Below, one piece after another: positions 6,153 through 7,198 of a stretch of DNA of 7,198 bases. The stretch comes from Fimbriimonadaceae bacterium (GTDB lineage Bacteria; Armatimonadota; Fimbriimonadia; Fimbriimonadales; Fimbriimonadaceae). Both the position numbers and the translations under genes were made by a program. Positions within the stretch are counted from its first letter, which is position 1; the number at the start of each line of letters is the position of its first letter. The notes below the pieces were generated by a model. That model did not search any database. It was given only the letters and a program-made list of their open reading frames with translations, and was not told the origin of the DNA. The stretch covers positions 1 through 7,198 of the forward strand of contig CANFJD010000145.1 in NCBI GenBank assembly GCA_947447315.1. The letters run 5' to 3'.

Positions 6153-6489
6153 GTTCAGGTTCCGATTCGGGGTTGGTCAGTAGATGATGAAGTTGGTCGA
6201 GGCAAATGTTCCAATGCTTTCGTTGCTTGTCGAGCCAGTTGTCGGCCAGCAGCAGCGGCGGAGGGTTCAGTTCGTACGAACGCACCCGACCGTTTTTCGT
6301 AGACCGAACCAAACCCGCCTCTTCTAGGATTTGCAAGTGCTGCAAGAACGATGGCATCGCCATCTCCCCCGGTTCGGCTAACTCCGTCATGGTCGATGGC
6401 CCCGCGGATAACGCCTCCAGCACCCGGCGACGGGTGGAATTTGCCAAGCAATGAAACACCCGGTCCAGCGTTGGAAGATAGTTAGCCAT
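6145..6489 (-). CDS. ArsR-family winged-helix transcriptional regulator
   Basis: The product is 114 aa. It begins MANYLPTLDRVFHCLANSTR, followed by RRVLEALSAGPSTMTELAEP (21-40), recognition helix AMPSFLQHLQILEEAGLV (44-61), and wing strand VRSTKNGRVRSYELNP (61-76). This is the AHSA1-associated ArsR subtype. No metal-binding Cys pair of the ELCVCDL type is present, so it is not an arsenic or metal sensor of the classical kind. I start it at the ATG at 6487-6489: the frame stays open upstream to 6525, but that stretch is the promoter, with the -35 box at 6520-6525. The -10 box ends 7 nt before the ATG, so the message is probably leaderless. It overlaps the AHSA1 gene by 8 nt and heads a likely three-gene unit with the globin-ankyrin gene. 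It probably represses its own promoter. Confidence 0.92.
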   Translation of the reverse strand: MANYLPTLDRVFHCLANSTRRRVLEALSAGPSTMTELAEPGEMAMPSFLQHLQILEEAGLVRSTKNGRVRSYELNPPPLLLADNWLDKQRKHWNICLDQLHHLLTNPESEPEHE

Positions 6490-6496
6490 ACACCTA

Positions 6497-6525
6497 AGTA
6501 TGAGTTTCACACGGCAACTTGTCAA
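6497..6525 (-). promoter_or_regulatory. Sigma70-type promoter of the arsR-AHSA1-globin unit
   Basis: On the minus strand TTGACA (6520-6525, six of six consensus bases) is followed after exactly 17 nt by CATACT (6497-6502, four of six). The predicted start point is at about 6490, one base before the arsR ATG. No ribosome binding site can fit, so translation would be leaderless. This is the best promoter in the window by hexamer match and spacing. Confidence 0.7.
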
Positions 6526-6538
6526 GCCAACCTTGGCT
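6525..6538. promoter_or_regulatory. Candidate ArsR operator abutting the -35 box
   Basis: AGCCAA (6525-6530) and TTGGCT (6533-6538) form a perfect 6-2-6 inverted repeat. It touches the outer edge of the TTGACA box of the arsR promoter and shares one base with it. ArsR-family dimers bind such dyads over or beside their own promoter and block RNA polymerase, so autorepression is the likely role. The assignment rests on position and symmetry only. Confidence 0.5.
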
Positions 6539-6675
6539 GGAACGGCGAAAACAACACCCAGTAATCTTTCTGACAGACGGCCAGTTATCGCCCCATGATC
6601 GCATCAAGCCTACAAAAAGGTGAAAATACATCGATATATCGCCGAAATATCACTTGTTTTTTGTACTACAGGGTG
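6539..6675. other. Intergenic region between divergent arsR and prepilin promoters
   Basis: No gene is credible here. Bases 6611-6665 are clearly richer in A and T than the surroundings, with runs such as AAAAA and TTTTTT just upstream of the prepilin -35 box, as in UP-element-like DNA. A perfect 10-bp palindrome CGATATATCG lies at 6632-6641, about 35 bp before that -35 box, and could bind a regulator. Nothing else stands out. Confidence 0.4.
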
Positions 6676-6704
6676 TTAGCATTAGATCAAGGCTGTGGTA
6701 TAAG
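6676..6704 (+). promoter_or_regulatory. Extended -10 promoter of the prepilin gene
   Basis: TTAGCA (6676-6681) matches the -35 consensus at four of six bases. After a 17-nt spacer comes TATAAG (6699-6704), five of six, preceded by TGG (6696-6698), the extended -10 TGn element. Transcription should start near 6711, giving an 83-nt leader. The AT-rich DNA upstream supports a strong promoter, as expected for an abundant pilin-like protein. Confidence 0.6.
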
Positions 6705-6710
6705 CCTTTT

Positions 6711-6793
6711 TCTGAGTTTGCGACTCTGGGGCCTATGCGACCCTCGAGTCCCGATGGTCGGACCGAACCGGCAACGTTTGCAAAGGTGCATTC
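6711..6793 (+). promoter_or_regulatory. Structured 5' leader and ribosome binding site of the prepilin gene
   Basis: Three hairpins can be drawn. GACTC (6722-6726) pairs with GAGTC (6746-6750), with GGG/CCC (6728-6730 with 6741-6743) inside. CCGA/TCGG pairs at 6751-6761. GCAA/TTGC pairs at 6771-6781. The last ends one base before the Shine-Dalgarno-like AAAGGTG (6782-6788), which is 5 nt from the ATG. I compared it by eye with the cyclic-di-GMP (GEMM) and fluoride riboswitch cores and did not find a match. It may be a regulatory or stabilising leader, or these may be chance foldings. Confidence 0.4.
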
Positions 6794-7198
6794 ATGAAAA
6801 AAGCATTTACGCTCATCGAGCTTCTAGTTGTTATCGCGATCATCGCGATCTTGGCCGCAATTCTCTTCCCCGTCTTTGCCCAAGCTAAAGCCGCCGCAAA
6901 GCAGACCAGCGATCTTTCCAACATTAAGCAGATCGGCACCGCGATGGCGATCTATACAAATGATTACGACGATCGCTATTCCTACGGTATCCCTCACGAC
7001 TGGTCCGGCGCGCCCTCCTGGGGCAGTGCTTCTCTCAGTTGGACTCTGAACCTTCAGCCGTACAGCAAATCCCTCGGTCTTTTCCGCAGCCCGCTGGATG
7101 GTAGCTCTGCCATCGGTAGCTGGGGTGACTGGATGGGCGTTGCCGTCTCCTATGGATTCAACGGTTTCACCGCTCCGAATGCGGCTGCCGCGGCGAAC
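6794..7198 (+). CDS. DUF1559-type prepilin, type II secretion/pseudopilin-like (3' end missing)
   Basis: The first 135 codons are present and the gene runs off the window. The N-terminus MKKAFTLIELLVVIAIIAIL is a class III signal peptide. Cleavage by prepilin peptidase is expected after Ala4 (Ala in place of the usual Gly), leaving Phe at +1 and Glu at +5, followed by the hydrophobic assembly helix through LFPVFA. Residues after that, QAKAAAKQTSDLSNIKQIG and AIYTNDYDDRY (52-62), are the standard DUF1559/SBP_bac_10-like continuation. LNLQPYSKSLGLFRSPLD (83-100) corresponds to the region that often reads FRCPxD, here without the Cys. Such proteins are numerous in Armatimonadota and Planctomycetes, and most have no known role beyond pseudopilin-like surface or secretion structures. 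The start is supported by AAAGGTG 5 nt upstream and by the canonical N-terminus. Confidence 0.93.
   Translation, partial: MKKAFTLIELLVVIAIIAILAAILFPVFAQAKAAAKQTSDLSNIKQIGTAMAIYTNDYDDRYSYGIPHDWSGAPSWGSASLSWTLNLQPYSKSLGLFRSPLDGSSAIGSWGDWMGVAVSYGFNGFTAPNAAAAAN

Noticed and set aside
6490..6525. Upstream extension of the arsR reading frame by 12 codons.
   Set aside because: It would place coding sequence over the -35 and -10 boxes and add residues absent from this ArsR subtype, whose N-terminus is MANY followed by a conserved leucine-rich helix.
6689..6711. Hairpin AAGGCT-N8-AGCCTT followed by five T residues, resembling an intrinsic terminator on the plus strand.
   Set aside because: The stem is short and weak, and no plus-strand gene lies upstream to be terminated. 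The same bases form a good extended -10 promoter for the prepilin gene.

Overview
The window is a bacterial chromosomal segment of moderately high G+C content, with compact genes on both strands and no mobile element, tRNA, rRNA or CRISPR array that I can see. The best taxonomic clue is the truncated gene at the right edge. It encodes a DUF1559-type prepilin with the start MKKAFTLIELLVVIAIIAIL and then LFPVFAQAKAAAK, a signature I associate with Armatimonadota (Fimbriimonas-like) and, less specifically, Planctomycetes. The exported DQK-repeat protein, the Tat-exported NHL propeller and the decayed sulfatase fit that kind of organism. The assignment is inference from protein style only.

Layout, left to right. 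At 59-751 (minus) is a secreted Gly-rich protein built from a duplicated ELK/DQK helical module. It diverges from an NHL beta-propeller protein with a Tat signal (854-1906, plus). That gene runs head-on into a TrmO-like tRNA methyltransferase gene (1903-2709, minus, TTG start), and the two share four bases at their stop codons. Next come about 340 bp without a gene, then a wrecked sulfatase remnant (3053-3534, plus) with a nonsense codon, a second stop, a frame change and an internal deletion. A secreted alpha/beta-hydrolase esterase follows (3594-4574, plus). It again meets its convergent neighbour in a four-base stop-codon overlap.

That neighbour is the last gene of a probable three-gene minus-strand unit: an ArsR-type regulator (6489-6145), an AHSA1/SRPBCC protein overlapping it by 8 nt (6152-5646), and, 49 nt further, a fusion of a group II truncated hemoglobin to ankyrin repeats (5596-4571). 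The unit has a good sigma70-type promoter (TTGACA-N17-CATACT) placed so that the transcript should start at or next to the arsR ATG. A perfect 6-2-6 inverted repeat abuts the -35 box and is a natural candidate for the autorepression operator. Together these suggest a small ligand- or stress-responsive module with a heme protein as its third product.

The prepilin gene diverges from this unit. It has its own extended -10 promoter and an 83-nt leader that can fold into three small hairpins just before the ribosome binding site.

The items most worth a second look are the globin-ankyrin fusion and its operon, the arsR operator/leaderless promoter, the sulfatase remnant and the structured prepilin leader. 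Functions are assigned from motif recognition only; no database search was run.
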